From: Bacillota bacterium
Lineage (GTDB): Bacteria > Bacillota > UBA4882 > UBA10575
Assembly (NCBI GenBank): GCA_012838955.1
Contig: DUOH01000010.1
Span: 1 to 40,275, forward strand
Direction: 5' to 3'
DNA: 40,275 nt
Each line of letters opens with the position of its first letter. The stretch's first letter is position 1. Under the pieces are notes generated by a model. The model was not told where the DNA came from. It saw nothing but the letters and a program-made list of their open reading frames with translations, and did no database searches. Made by a program: the position numbers and the translations under genes. Positions 1 through 7,894 of this stretch are shown piece after piece.

Positions 1-605
1 AAAGCGAGGAACGGATAGTTATCCAAGTCTTCAAGGGTAACCGAAGCATTCTTGGCAAGGGGATGCTTTGTACTGACAAAAACGTGGGGACTGGCTTCAA
101 AGAGAACATTGAAGACCAGGTGGTTTTCTTTTAACAATTTGTTGAGAACCTTTTCATTGAAATCACTAAAATAGATGATCCCAATTTCACTGCGGAAATT
201 TTTAACATCTTCAATAATTTCATACGTTCTCGTCTCGCGCAGAGTAAATTCATACTCTTCCACATTTAGATCTAAAAGTAATTCGACAAAAGCATTGACA
301 GCAAAGGCATAATGTTGGGTGGAGATTGAACAAAGCCGTTTTGTTGGCTTTTTCCCCATATAGCGTTCTTCCATAAGCTCGGTCTGTTCTATAATCTGAC
401 GCGCATAAGAGAGAAATTCCGTACCATCAATAGTTAAAGATACTCCTTTGGTTGTGCGGTTAAATATTTCGATGCCCAATTCTTTTTCAAGCTCTTTAAC
501 GGCTGCCGACAGACTGGGTTGCGTAATAAAAAGCTGTTTAGCGGCTTCAGTAATTGAACCGCACTCTACGATTTTAATAATATATTTAAGTTGTTGGAGG
601 GTCAT
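1..605 (-). CDS. LysR-family transcriptional regulator (C-terminus outside window)
   Basis: This gene runs off the left edge; about 201 codons are visible, starting at the ATG complementary to 603-605. The N-terminus reads MTLQQLKYIIKIVECGSITE, the typical LysR winged-helix start. It continues with a recognition helix around ITQPSLSAAVKELEKELGIE and the 'F-R-T-K-G-V-LT-DG' wing. After the linker helix comes the first part of the effector-binding domain, including an EIGIIYFSDFNEK stretch and the usual 'PLAK' loop (HPLAKNASVTLEDLDNYPFLA). LysR proteins normally have about 290-300 residues, so roughly the last third is missing. The effector is unknown. The neighbours concern cysteine metabolism and several LysR regulators of Firmicutes control sulfur genes, so a sulfur role is possible, but this is inference only. 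Confidence 0.9.
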   Translation of the reverse strand, partial: MTLQQLKYIIKIVECGSITEAAKQLFITQPSLSAAVKELEKELGIEIFNRTTKGVSLTIDGTEFLSYARQIIEQTELMEERYMGKKPTKRLCSISTQHYAFAVNAFVELLLDLNVEEYEFTLRETRTYEIIEDVKNFRSEIGIIYFSDFNEKVLNKLLKENHLVFNVLFEASPHVFVSTKHPLAKNASVTLEDLDNYPFLA

Positions 606-749
606 AGTATCACCTTTGCCATAGATTTTATCTATAATTATATAAAAGAATTGCCCAAGAAACAATGACAGCGGCTGACTGGTGTCGACCGCTGATCGTT
701 AGATCCGGTTTACTGTATTACAGTGTCAGATGAGTTTGCCAGCATTCTC

Positions 750-1039
750 TCACGCCTGCAAATAGGCAAGGGCTTTCTTCAGACGATTCAGCCCCTGCTG
801 TAAGAGAGCCCGGGGGCAGGCGATATTGAAGCGTTGAAAACCCTGGCCACCTGCGCCAAAGGTAGGACCTGGAGACAGCCGGAGTTTTGCTTTCTGCCCC
901 AGCAAATGGTCTAGCTCCTGATCGGAAAGTCCCAGCGCTCTACAGTCAAGCCAGACAAGGTAAGTGCCCTCAGGCTCCGCCAGATCAATGGCAGGCAGCT
1001 CATGTCGTAAAAAATTTCATCAAAACCAGGCATTGCCAT
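750..1039 (-). pseudogene. patB/malY-type C-S lyase remnant with large internal deletion
   Basis: One reading frame, ending at the TGA complementary to 750-752, gives FLRHELPAIDLAEPEGTYLV followed by WLDCRALGLSDQELDHLL, then the LSPGPTFGAGGQGFQRFNIA motif and a C-terminal helix. This matches the last ~90 residues of PatB/MalY-type PLP-dependent cystathionine beta-lyases (aminotransferase fold I). At the 5' end a strong AGGAGGAG site precedes ATGs at 1039 and 1033 that begin MPGFDEI, the kind of start seen in this family. Between them about 290 codons, including the PLP lysine, are absent, and the two pieces are in different frames with a stop just upstream of the C-terminal piece. The gene therefore appears to have collapsed by internal deletion. 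It sits about 20 bases after the Rrf2 gene and was probably its operon partner. Confidence 0.8.
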
Positions 1040-1058
1040 CTCCTCCTGTTTATTTGCA

Positions 1059-1514
1059 TCATATATAGAACATCAGAGCCTGGTCTTTCCGATGTTTTTC
1101 CGCCTCGCGGACCAGATCGGCCAGGGTTATTCCACTTAATGTTCTACTGACCCTTTGATCCAAGGCCGCAAAGACCAACAGCCGTAAGGCTACTTCAATT
1201 TCAGGGGCCTTTTCTTCGACAGTATCCTGCGTCTGTTCGAATAATGACACTTCCACAGCGGACAAGACGTCCAGGACCGTTATTTGCTTAGGCGCTCGCG
1301 AAAGTTGATAACCGCCTTGCGCGCCTTTAGCAGAAAGAACAAGTTCCGCTTTTTTCAGCAGAGAAAATACTTGCTCCAGATATATTTTGGAGATGCCAAG
1401 TTCCTCCGAGATGGTGAGTACGGTAATATACTCGCCATTATTATACAGCCGAGCCATGTATGTTAAAGCCGCCAGCGCATACCGTCCTTTTGCTGATAGT
1501 CTCACCAGTATCAC
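1059..1514 (-). CDS. cymR: Rrf2-family repressor, CymR-like (cysteine metabolism)
   Basis: This 151-residue protein has the Rrf2 pattern: RLSAKGRYALAALTYMA at the start, a winged helix with ITVLTISEELGISKIYLEQV and the LLKKAELVLSAKGAQGGYQL wing. It contains no cysteine at all, so it cannot bind an Fe-S cluster as IscR does. That fits CymR, which in Bacillus and Staphylococcus represses cysteine-synthesis genes in complex with CysK. Here the gene is divergent from cysK and is followed by a patB remnant, which strengthens the CymR call. The GTG at 1514 gives the longest form; an internal GTG three codons later would start closer to the family's usual N-terminus, and neither has a strong ribosome site. 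Autoregulation is likely because its leader carries a sequence similar to the cysK operator. Confidence 0.8.
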   Translation of the reverse strand: MILVRLSAKGRYALAALTYMARLYNNGEYITVLTISEELGISKIYLEQVFSLLKKAELVLSAKGAQGGYQLSRAPKQITVLDVLSAVEVSLFEQTQDTVEEKAPEIEVALRLLVFAALDQRVSRTLSGITLADLVREAEKHRKDQALMFYI

Positions 1515-1544
1515 TCATTTCATATATATATATAGTATGTATTT

Positions 1545-1573
1545 ATCATAAAGTTTAAAAAAGGTCCAGTCAA
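1545..1573 (-). promoter_or_regulatory. promoter of the cymR-like gene
   Basis: On the minus strand TTGACT (complement of 1568-1573) and TATGAT (complement of 1545-1550) are separated by exactly 17 bases, a near-ideal sigma-A promoter. Downstream, before the GTG, lies an AT-rich run ending in ATATATGAAATGAGTGA, which resembles the cysK leader. Confidence 0.75.
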
Positions 1574-1622
1574 TAGGGGGCATCCAGTTCCAGCAGGTGA
1601 ATACGGGTTATAGATAAAAGTA

Positions 1623-1673
1623 TTGACACGGTAATTCATGCGTAGTATGATAAATCATATAAAACATATATGA
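1623..1673 (+). promoter_or_regulatory. cysK promoter and putative CymR operator
   Basis: TTGACA at 1623-1628 and TATGAT at 1646-1651 have a 17-base spacer. Just downstream of the -10 is a perfect inverted repeat, TCATATA (1655-1661) and TATATGA (1667-1673), with a 5-base centre. It covers the expected start of transcription, a good place for a repressor. The motif ATATATGAAATAGATGA running out of it is nearly repeated in the divergent leader of the Rrf2 gene. Confidence 0.7.
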
Positions 1674-1697
1674 AATAGATGAAAAGGGTGTATTATT

Positions 1698-2630
1698 ATG
1701 TCAAAAATTTACAAGGACATAACGGAACTGATCGGGAGAACACCCCTGCTGCAACTGGTGAACTATGAAAAGAAAAAGGGACTTCAGGCCACTGTCATCG
1801 GAAAACTGGAATACTTTAATCCTGCAGGAAGTGTAAAGGATCGAATTGCCAAATCCATGATTGAAGAGGCAGAAGCAAAAGGGTTGTTGATTCCGGAATC
1901 GGTAATCATCGAACCGACCAGCGGTAACACGGGTATTGCGCTGGCGGCGGTGGCGGCGGCCCGCGGGTACCGGGTCATTCTGACCATGCCGGAGACCATG
2001 AGCGTTGAACGGAGAAACCTGCTCAAGGCATATGGGGCTGAGCTTGTGCTCACCGAAGGCGCCAAGGGGATGGCCGGCGCCATTGCCGAAGCCGAGGAAC
2101 TGGCTGAAGAAATACCCAATTCCTTCATTCCCGGCCAGTTTGACAACCCGGCCAATCCGGAAATGCACCGGAAGACCACCGGGCCTGAAATCTGGGAGGA
2201 TACCGACGGGGCCGTTGATATTCTGGTCTCCGGCGTTGGCACAGGGGGTACTCTGACCGGGACGGGTGAATACCTGAAAGCTAAAAAACCCAGTATTAAG
2301 GTAGTGGCGGTGGAACCGGACTCCTCCCCCGTACTCTCCGGAGGGACCCCCGGTCCCCACCAGATCCAGGGAATTGGCGCGGGTTTCGTGCCCGGGGTAC
2401 TTAATACTTCCATCTATGATGAGGTTATTCGTGTGAAGAACGAAGACGCTTTTACGGCCAGCAGAGAACTTTCCAGAACAGAAGGGCTGCTGGTGGGCAT
2501 TTCTTCCGGTGCGGCCCTGTGGGCAGCCACCGAAGTGGCAAAGCGTCCGGAGAACGCCGGTAAAGTTATTGTGGTCATTCTTCCGGATACCGGCGAGCGG
2601 TATCTCTCCACACCGCTTTTCTCCGAGTAA
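1698..2630 (+). CDS. cysK: cysteine synthase A (O-acetylserine sulfhydrylase)
   Basis: The 310-residue product is a full-length fold-type II PLP enzyme that makes cysteine from O-acetylserine and sulfide in the cytosol. Visible family marks are [11 protein letters not shown] near the N-terminus, the PLP lysine in [14 protein letters not shown] (about K47), the substrate-binding [11 protein letters not shown] loop (about residue 72), the phosphate-binding glycine loop [12 protein letters not shown], and GIGAGFVP. The C-terminus ends [14 protein letters not shown], typical of CysK. The gene has its own strong promoter with an inverted repeat over the start site and is followed at once by a terminator, so it is monocistronic. 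In Bacillus, CysK also binds CymR and makes it able to repress; the divergent Rrf2 gene suggests the same pairing here. Confidence 0.96.
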   Translation: MSKIYKDITELIGRTPLLQLVNYEKKKGLQATVIGKLEYFNPAGSVKDRIAKSMIEEAEAKGLLIPESVIIEPTSGNTGIALAAVAAARGYRVILTMPETMSVERRNLLKAYGAELVLTEGAKGMAGAIAEAEELAEEIPNSFIPGQFDNPANPEMHRKTTGPEIWEDTDGAVDILVSGVGTGGTLTGTGEYLKAKKPSIKVVAVEPDSSPVLSGGTPGPHQIQGIGAGFVPGVLNTSIYDEVIRVKNEDAFTASRELSRTEGLLVGISSGAALWAATEVAKRPENAGKVIVVILPDTGERYLSTPLFSE

Positions 2631-2645
2631 CCCTTTCTTTTGCCA

Positions 2646-2683
2646 AAGACGTTCCCCCCGAGCTGGAACGTCTTATTTTTTTA
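2646..2683 (+). terminator. rho-independent terminator after cysK
   Basis: A 10-bp perfect stem, AAGACGTTCC (2646-2655) with GGAACGTCTT (2665-2674), is followed by a T-rich run. Confidence 0.85.
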
Positions 2684-2694
2684 TACAAAAAAGC

Positions 2695-2726
2695 TTTACA
2701 AGTGATTCACTTTATTTTAGTATAAT
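2695..2726 (+). promoter_or_regulatory. putative hydE promoter
   Basis: TATAAT at 2721-2726 follows TTTACA at 2695-2700; the 20-base spacer is long, so the -35 is uncertain. Because the -10 ends directly before the ATG at 2727, that ATG would lie upstream of or at the transcription start. This favours the ATG at 2754 as the true hydE start. Confidence 0.5.
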
Positions 2727-2753
2727 ATGAAATTCGAAAAGGGGGATGGAGAG

Positions 2754-3794
2754 ATGCGCGAACTGATCGATAAATTACATAGAGAAAAGGTTTTGAGCAA
2801 GGCGGAATTTGTGGAGCTGTTGAAAGGTTTCAACAAAGACGATGCGCAATACCTGTTTTCCCAATCAAGAGCACTGGCGGATGAGTTGTTTGGCAAAAAA
2901 ATTTACATACGGGGTTTGATTGAGTTTACAAATTTCTGCAAAAACGACTGTTTTTATTGTGGGATCAGAAGAAGCAATCATCAAGCCGAACGCTACAGGC
3001 TGTCAAAAGAGGATATCTTATCCTGCTGTGAGCAAGGATACGCCCTGGGCTTCCGTACTTTTGTGCTGCAGGGCGGAGAGGATCCGTGGTATACCGACGA
3101 GAAGCTGATTGACATTATCTCCTCAATAAGAAGAGCGTATCCCGATTGCGCAATCACTCTTTCCCTGGGCGAGAAGACTTACGAACAATACCGGGGCTAT
3201 TATAAAGCAGGCGCCAATCGCTATCTGCTGCGTCACGAAACAGCCAATGCCGAGCACTACGCAAAGTTGCATCCCCCGGCGCAAAGGGCTGAAGACAGGC
3301 AGCGCTGTCTGTATCATTTAAAAGAAATAGGCTATCAAGTGGGAACTGGATTTATGGTTGGCTCACCAGGGCAGACTACTGAGCATCTTGCCGAAGACTT
3401 GTTGTTCATTAAAAAGTTGAAGCCCCACATGATCGGGATCGGCCCCTTTATCCCGCATAAAGATACCGCTTTTGCCAAATTTCCCGCAGGAAGCCTGGAT
3501 TTAACCCTTTTTCTCCTTGGTCTCCTGCGCCTGATGCTCCCTTCTGCCCTGATCCCGGCCACAACAGCACTGGGCACTATTCATCCGGAAGGGAGGGAAC
3601 TGGGGATACTGGCCGGAGCCAATGTGGTAATGCCCAACCTCTCTCCCGTCTGGGTCAGAAAGAAATATGAGCTTTATGATCATAAGATCTGTACTGGCGA
3701 GGAGGCCGCAGAATGCCGTCACTGCCTGCAGGGCCGCTTGCAGAAGATCGGATATGAACTCGTTGTCAGCAAGGGTGATTATGTAGAGAGATAA
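2754..3794 (+). CDS. hydE: [FeFe]-hydrogenase H-cluster maturase HydE (radical SAM)
   Basis: HydE is a radical SAM enzyme that acts with HydF and HydG to build the di-iron subcluster of [FeFe]-hydrogenase. Counted from the 2754 start (346 residues), the radical SAM CX3CX2C motif is at C62, C66 and C69 (FCKNDCFYCG), preceded by YIRGLIEFTN as in HydE and BioB relatives. VLQGGEDPWYTDE and GTGFMVGSPGQT are also typical. Near the C-terminus C-x7-C-x2-C (CTGEEAAECRHC) matches the second Fe-S site found in many HydE proteins. The start at 2754 follows a GGGGGATGGAGAG stretch. HydF, HydG and a hydrogenase are not in the window, so the gene is separated from its partners here. It implies hydrogen metabolism in a strict or near-strict anaerobe. 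Confidence 0.93.
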   Translation: MRELIDKLHREKVLSKAEFVELLKGFNKDDAQYLFSQSRALADELFGKKIYIRGLIEFTNFCKNDCFYCGIRRSNHQAERYRLSKEDILSCCEQGYALGFRTFVLQGGEDPWYTDEKLIDIISSIRRAYPDCAITLSLGEKTYEQYRGYYKAGANRYLLRHETANAEHYAKLHPPAQRAEDRQRCLYHLKEIGYQVGTGFMVGSPGQTTEHLAEDLLFIKKLKPHMIGIGPFIPHKDTAFAKFPAGSLDLTLFLLGLLRLMLPSALIPATTALGTIHPEGRELGILAGANVVMPNLSPVWVRKKYELYDHKICTGEEAAECRHCLQGRLQKIGYELVVSKGDYVER

Positions 3795-3816
3795 GTTCTT
3801 ACCATACATTTCATCA

Positions 3817-4011
3817 ATGACCTTATCAGGCAGCGCGGTTTTTTCTGGCGGCCAAAACGACTATCAGAAAACGCATGTCTCGTCTTATCTGGAGGCGCAG
3901 AACATCAGGACATGCGTGGCGGAGTACAACATCCGTATTGGGAACCTGGCGACGATGGAGGAAGAGGTCAGGGCGGTGGTAAAGGCGGACTGTTGCTATT
4001 TACAAAAATAA
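3817..4011 (+). CDS. unassigned small reading frame after hydE
   Basis: A 64-codon frame begins 22 bases after hydE. I do not recognise the product. It has no clear ribosome site, but the stretch from SGGQNDYQKTHVSSYLEAQN to about EEEVRAVV looks like folded-protein sequence (helix, strand, helix), so it may be a remnant of a longer gene. No hydF or hydG motif can be seen in any frame. It may also be a chance frame. Confidence 0.2.
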   Translation: MTLSGSAVFSGGQNDYQKTHVSSYLEAQNIRTCVAEYNIRIGNLATMEEEVRAVVKADCCYLQK

Positions 4012-4025
4012 AAACATTAGAGTAC

Positions 4026-4084
4026 TTGATTTTTTGCCTATAAGTAGAGTATACTTAAATTAAAGTTAGATAAGACTAACTTAA
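4026..4084 (+). promoter_or_regulatory. feoAB promoter with DtxR/IdeR-type iron box
   Basis: TTGATT (4026-4031) and TATACT (4050-4055) with an 18-base spacer form a plausible promoter. Just downstream, 4066-4084 reads TTAGATAAGACTAACTTAA, which agrees at 15 of 19 positions with the classical DtxR/IdeR consensus TTAGGTTAGCCTAACCTAA. Its core is an inverted repeat, AAGTTAG (4063-4069) and CTAACTT (4076-4082). A DtxR-family gene closes this block at 8608-8988, so iron repression of feoAB by that protein is a strong inference. Confidence 0.75.
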
Positions 4085-4125
4085 TTCAGTTGTGAGGCGT
4101 ACGTTTTGCGAGGAGGTACGGGAAG

Positions 4126-4386
4126 ATGATACAGAAGCAGAGAAGACATAGAAAGCGTGGGCAACATAGCTTATATTCTGCCCCAGAGAACTGCCGTTAT
4201 ACAGTAACTGCTGTGCCCGATGTCAAGATCCTGAACAGTCTTGGTTTTTATCCGGGGACCGTAGTTCACAAAGAAAAAAGATTTAGAATGGGCGGTCCTG
4301 TACTGATCCGCCGCGCCACCAGAGAGATTGCCCTGGGTAAGGATATTGCGTCCGCGATTTTGGTTGAGGAGGACAACACATTATGA
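4126..4386 (+). CDS. feoA: ferrous iron transport protein A
   Basis: The 86-residue product is a small SH3-like cytosolic partner of FeoB. The family pattern is in the C-terminal two thirds: ILNSLGFYPGTVVHKEKRFRMGGPVLIRRATREIALGKDIASAILV, with the 'LG-PG' turn and the final basic 'alG-diA' segment. The first ~25 residues are basic and unusually long for FeoA (QKQRRHRKRGQHSLYS). The start at 4126 is supported by AGGAGGT nine bases upstream. The stop overlaps the feoB start by four bases (ATGA), so the two are translationally coupled. A DtxR-type box lies in the leader. Confidence 0.88.
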   Translation: MIQKQRRHRKRGQHSLYSAPENCRYTVTAVPDVKILNSLGFYPGTVVHKEKRFRMGGPVLIRRATREIALGKDIASAILVEEDNTL

Positions 4387-6188
4387 AGTGCCATCTCATT
4401 GCCGAGGACAGTAAAGTCTTGGCGAAAGAGAATAAAATTTTACTGATGGGTACTCCCAATGTGGGAAAGAGTGTCTTCTTTTCCGCACTGACCAACGTTC
4501 ATGTAATCAGTTCCAATTATACAGGGACCACTGTTTCTTATATGGAGGGCTCCTATCAGGTAGGAGATACCCAATATACCTTGATTGACGTCCCCGGCAC
4601 CTATTCTCTGGCGGCCACTTCGGTTGCTGAGGAAGTAGCTATCCGCTTCATGTGCAGCAATCCCGCGGCTGTACTTTTTGTTCTCAATGCCGCTGATCTG
4701 GAGGGCAGCGTCAAGCTGGCTCTGGAGGTTATGGAATATGACGTTCCCGTCGTTTTTGCCCTCAATCTAATGGACGTAGCGGAACGGAAAGGCTTAAAGG
4801 TCAATGTTAAACTGTTGGAGCGGGAGCTTGGGGCGCCGGTGATTCCGACTGTGGCTGTAAAAGGTCGGGGTCTTGACCAGATCACCAAGACCTTTGCGCA
4901 GATCTTGGGGGCGGAGCGTCCGGCTCCGGGTGAGCGGGCCTGTGCTTCCTGTGCCGGTTGTGCGGGTTACGGTGTGACCGCTGGCAACGATGGACTGGAG
5001 TATTGGGAGCGGGCCCGGCAGATAGTGCGCAAGGTGGTTTCCCGTACCGATGCGCAGCCGAACTTCTTGGATCGGCTGGGCGATGCCTTGCTTCGTCCCT
5101 GGCCCGGCCTTCCGCTGTCTCTGCTGATTCTCCTGGTTAGCTTGGGAATAGTGGTGGGTGGCGGAAAGGCGTTGCGGGCGGTCTTGCTTCTACCTTTGGT
5201 TAACCAGGTGATAGTTCCTTTCTTTGAGCGTCTGATTACACCATTAAACTTACATCCGGTTTTGCATAATATCTTAATCGGGAACTACGGTGTCTTGCGC
5301 ATTAGTTTCGAATGGATTTTGGCGCTGGTGATGCCGTATGTCATCCTCTTCCAGATTCAATTCGCCTTACTGGAGGACAGCGGCGTTTTGCCGCGGATTG
5401 CCGTCATGTTTGATAATCTCATGCGGAAGCTGGGCGTGCAGGGGGGCAGCCTGATCCATATCTTTTTGGGTTTTGGTTGTGCCGTTCCGGCGATTATAGG
5501 CACCAGAACAGCAACCACCCATAAGGAACGGCTCATGGTTACCGCCATGGTTTGCTTTGCGATCCCCTGTATTTCACAGACTGGGGCCCTCATCTCCTTG
5601 TTATCAGCCTATTCCATCTGGCTTCTGCTGGCGACCGCACTGACAGGAATGGCGGTCTTTGTGACGGTCGCCATGGCGCTGAGAAAATTTCTCAAAGGCA
5701 GCGTGGATCCGCTGATTCTGGAGGTGCCTAATCTGCTGCTTCCCGAGCCGCGGGCATACTTTAAGAAACTGTGGGTCAGGATTAAGCAGTTTTTAGTGGA
5801 AGCGGAAGGACCGATGCTGATTGCGGTCTTCATCGCCGCTATCCTGGCGGAAACAGGCGCTTTGAAAGGATTGGGTGAACTCTTAAAACCAGTCGTCTCG
5901 GGCTGGCTGGGCCTGCCGGAGGGGGCGGTCATGTCACTGATCTTAGGTATTATCCGGCGGGAGATGTCAGTGGCGCCGTTGTTGGGACTGAACTTGAACC
6001 CTCTGCAGATGTATGTGGGGGCTGTTGTTTCACTGCTTTATTTGCCTTGTTTGTCGGTGTTCGGTATCATTGCCAAAGAGTTTAACGCGCGAACCGCTGT
6101 GGTCATTACTGTTGGCACCACCTTGACCGCGTTGTTTGTGGGTGGAGTCATGAACCATCTTGTCTTGTTTCTCCAAAGTATTTTCTAA
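4383..6188 (+). CDS. feoB: ferrous iron transport protein B (GTPase-coupled permease)
   Basis: FeoB imports Fe2+ across the cytoplasmic membrane under anaerobic conditions. The N-terminal G domain is clear: G1 GTPNVGKS (residues 23-30), G2-region NYTGTT, G3 DVPG (69-72) and G4 NLMD (128-131). A CxxCxxC cluster (C187, C190, C193) lies just after the G domain, before the membrane part. The membrane part holds two Gate domains with about eight or more hydrophobic segments, including LHIFLGFGCAVPAIIGTR-like and MSLILGIIRREM segments typical of FeoB. At 601 residues it is shorter than the E. coli protein (~770) but has both Gate halves. It overlaps feoA by four bases. The next gene starts 133 bases later with no obvious terminator between, so the transcript may continue into the lipid-related genes. 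Confidence 0.95.
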   Translation: MKCHLIAEDSKVLAKENKILLMGTPNVGKSVFFSALTNVHVISSNYTGTTVSYMEGSYQVGDTQYTLIDVPGTYSLAATSVAEEVAIRFMCSNPAAVLFVLNAADLEGSVKLALEVMEYDVPVVFALNLMDVAERKGLKVNVKLLERELGAPVIPTVAVKGRGLDQITKTFAQILGAERPAPGERACASCAGCAGYGVTAGNDGLEYWERARQIVRKVVSRTDAQPNFLDRLGDALLRPWPGLPLSLLILLVSLGIVVGGGKALRAVLLLPLVNQVIVPFFERLITPLNLHPVLHNILIGNYGVLRISFEWILALVMPYVILFQIQFALLEDSGVLPRIAVMFDNLMRKLGVQGGSLIHIFLGFGCAVPAIIGTRTATTHKERLMVTAMVCFAIPCISQTGALISLLSAYSIWLLLATALTGMAVFVTVAMALRKFLKGSVDPLILEVPNLLLPEPRAYFKKLWVRIKQFLVEAEGPMLIAVFIAAILAETGALKGLGELLKPVVSGWLGLPEGAVMSLILGIIRREMSVAPLLGLNLNPLQMYVGAVVSLLYLPCLSVFGIIAKEFNARTAVVITVGTTLTALFVGGVMNHLVLFLQSIF

Positions 6189-6321
6189 GTAGCCGCCTTC
6201 TCCAGCAAGCTGGGGTAGAGAAAAGGATAACAAGGCATGCTTTAATTGCAGAGGCAAGTCATTCAGCAAGCGGCAAGCGGCGAGTCAGGAGTGGCGAGAA
6301 ATATTTTTAGGATGAGCGAAA

Positions 6322-6900
6322 ATGCGAATCACAGCTTTAACGCAGAAGATTGAATGGATTGCCAATCAGAGCAGGCTGATTTATCTCTTAACGACCTCGT
6401 ATTATAAGGCGATTATCAGGCAAGAAGCAAGGTTGGCTGAGATTAAGCCGAGCGACAAGATCCTCTGTATCGGTGGGGGGCCTTGTCCTTATACCGCGAT
6501 CATGCTGCACCAACTGACCGGAGCTGCGGTAACAGTTGTCGACAACAATGCGGCTTGTGTTCAACAATCAGCCAATCTAATTAAACGACTGGGACTGGAG
6601 AAGGCCATCCGTATCGTTTATGGTGAGGGCGAAGACATTGACTGTGAAGGGTTTACCGTTATCCATCTGGCGCTTCAGGTTTCCCCAAAAAGAAAAGTCC
6701 TCGAAAGCCTTTTGGAGCGGGCCGGTAATGGTGTGAAAATTCTTGTCCGCAGGCCAAAAGAGTTGGTGCGCAGACTATATTGTGATCAGGAGTCTTGTCC
6801 TTTACCCTGTGAAAATTATGTTAAGCATAACTTCTTTACCAATGTGGGTAACACGGTTTTGTATATAAAGGAGCGACTCTATGGTGAAGCCCAAGCGTAA
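6322..6900 (+). CDS. SAM-binding protein, nicotianamine-synthase-like or small methyltransferase
   Basis: The 192-residue protein has a Rossmann SAM-binding core: KILCIGGGPCPYTAIMLHQL (about residues 46-65) is motif I, VTVVDNNAACVQQSANLIKR (about 70-89) supplies the acidic residue after strand 2, and FTVIHLALQVSPKRKVLESL stands at strand 4. The 'G-GP-P-T' loop followed by 'VDNN' is reminiscent of nicotianamine-synthase-like enzymes, which use SAM to build metal chelators, but a plain methyltransferase cannot be excluded. The C-terminus has several cysteines (CDQESCPLPCENY) that could bind metal. The start has AGGATGAG upstream. Its last 20 bases overlap the next gene. Lying between feoB and two membrane or lipid genes, it is likely part of an iron-linked unit. 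The function is inferred, not known. Confidence 0.6.
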   Translation: MRITALTQKIEWIANQSRLIYLLTTSYYKAIIRQEARLAEIKPSDKILCIGGGPCPYTAIMLHQLTGAAVTVVDNNAACVQQSANLIKRLGLEKAIRIVYGEGEDIDCEGFTVIHLALQVSPKRKVLESLLERAGNGVKILVRRPKELVRRLYCDQESCPLPCENYVKHNFFTNVGNTVLYIKERLYGEAQA

Positions 6901-7894
6901 AAAGGTACAGTCCCTGCTCATGTCTATAGCTGTCGTATTGCTGGTTTATCTTGTTAGGCAAGGGGATCTTAAAGGCATCTTCGTCCAGGTCGGGGCGATT
7001 CCGGTCTGGCTTTTCTTGACCCTCATCGGTTTGCAGATCGTTACCCAGCTTTTGCTGAATTATCAGTGGTACAGGCTGTGTCAGGTCTTTGGCTGGCCTA
7101 CTTCTTTTTTCCAACTCTTGCTGGTCAACTCCTATGGGGCTGTGGCTGATGCGGTTACTCCCGGGGAAAAGATCGGGGGAGAGGTGGTCCGGGTGGTGAA
7201 ACTCCGTAGTTATCTGGGCTATTCCACCGGACAGTCCACCATTTTGGTGGCCATCCAGAAAGCATTAAGCCTTTCTGCGCTGGTACTCCTCAATGTGGCG
7301 GTTGTGGCTACCATGGCCCATCATATCACCTTTTTACAGGCATGGCCGGTGCGCTTACTACTCTTTCTGATTCTCATCGCCATTGGGGCGTTTCTTTTTT
7401 ATCTGTTCTTCAGAACCCGTTCTCTGAAGAACCGGCTGGCGCGGATCAGGACTACCAGAAAACTGCTTTTAAGTTTGATCAATTGGGTGGAGGACTTTGC
7501 CAACCTGACCGACCGGATTCGGCAAAAGCCTGGTGAATGGCTCTTCCAGCTCGCTTTGTCTGTTCTGATCTGGGTTATATTCCCGCTTAAGCTGATCATG
7601 CTCATCCTTCTCCATACCAACTCGATCCCCACGTTGGTGCTCTTTGGCGCCACTTTTCTTTCCTACTTTGCTGGGATGATCCCGTTGCTCCCGGGGGGGT
7701 TGGGCGCCTTTGAAGGGACGATGAGCGGCATGCTGACCGCCTACGGGCTGCGGCTCAACCAGGCGGTGGCGATAGCCGTTGTTTTCCGATTCATAACTTT
7801 CTGGTTTGTGCTCATCCTCAGTCTTTTTTTCATCGGCGGCGAGCGCATTGTTCTGTATATGCAAAGGAGGAGTACTGATGACCAGCATTCGTAA
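6881..7894 (+). CDS. YbhN/UPF0104-like integral membrane protein (lysylphosphatidylglycerol-synthase TM / flippase-like)
   Basis: The 337-residue protein has about eight hydrophobic segments and the pattern of the UPF0104/LPG-synthase membrane domain: VRQGDLKGIFVQVGAIPVWL near the N-terminus, NSYGAVADAVTPGEKIGGEV in the first conserved loop, and GMIPLLPGGLGAFEGTMSGM close to the C-terminus. Family members with known roles move or modify lipids (the MprF flippase half is related); many others are uncharacterised. The start at 6881 has AAAGGAG seven bases upstream. It overlaps the preceding gene by 20 bases and the following gene by 17, so all three are translated as a coupled unit. The partner phosphatidyltransferase suggests it handles the lipid made there. 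Confidence 0.8.
   Translation: MVKPKRKKVQSLLMSIAVVLLVYLVRQGDLKGIFVQVGAIPVWLFLTLIGLQIVTQLLLNYQWYRLCQVFGWPTSFFQLLLVNSYGAVADAVTPGEKIGGEVVRVVKLRSYLGYSTGQSTILVAIQKALSLSALVLLNVAVVATMAHHITFLQAWPVRLLLFLILIAIGAFLFYLFFRTRSLKNRLARIRTTRKLLLSLINWVEDFANLTDRIRQKPGEWLFQLALSVLIWVIFPLKLIMLILLHTNSIPTLVLFGATFLSYFAGMIPLLPGGLGAFEGTMSGMLTAYGLRLNQAVAIAVVFRFITFWFVLILSLFFIGGERIVLYMQRRSTDDQHS

Noticed and set aside
2727-2753. Upstream ATG for hydE
   Set aside because: It directly follows the presumed -10, so it would be at or before the transcript start; the 2754 ATG fits the family N-terminus.
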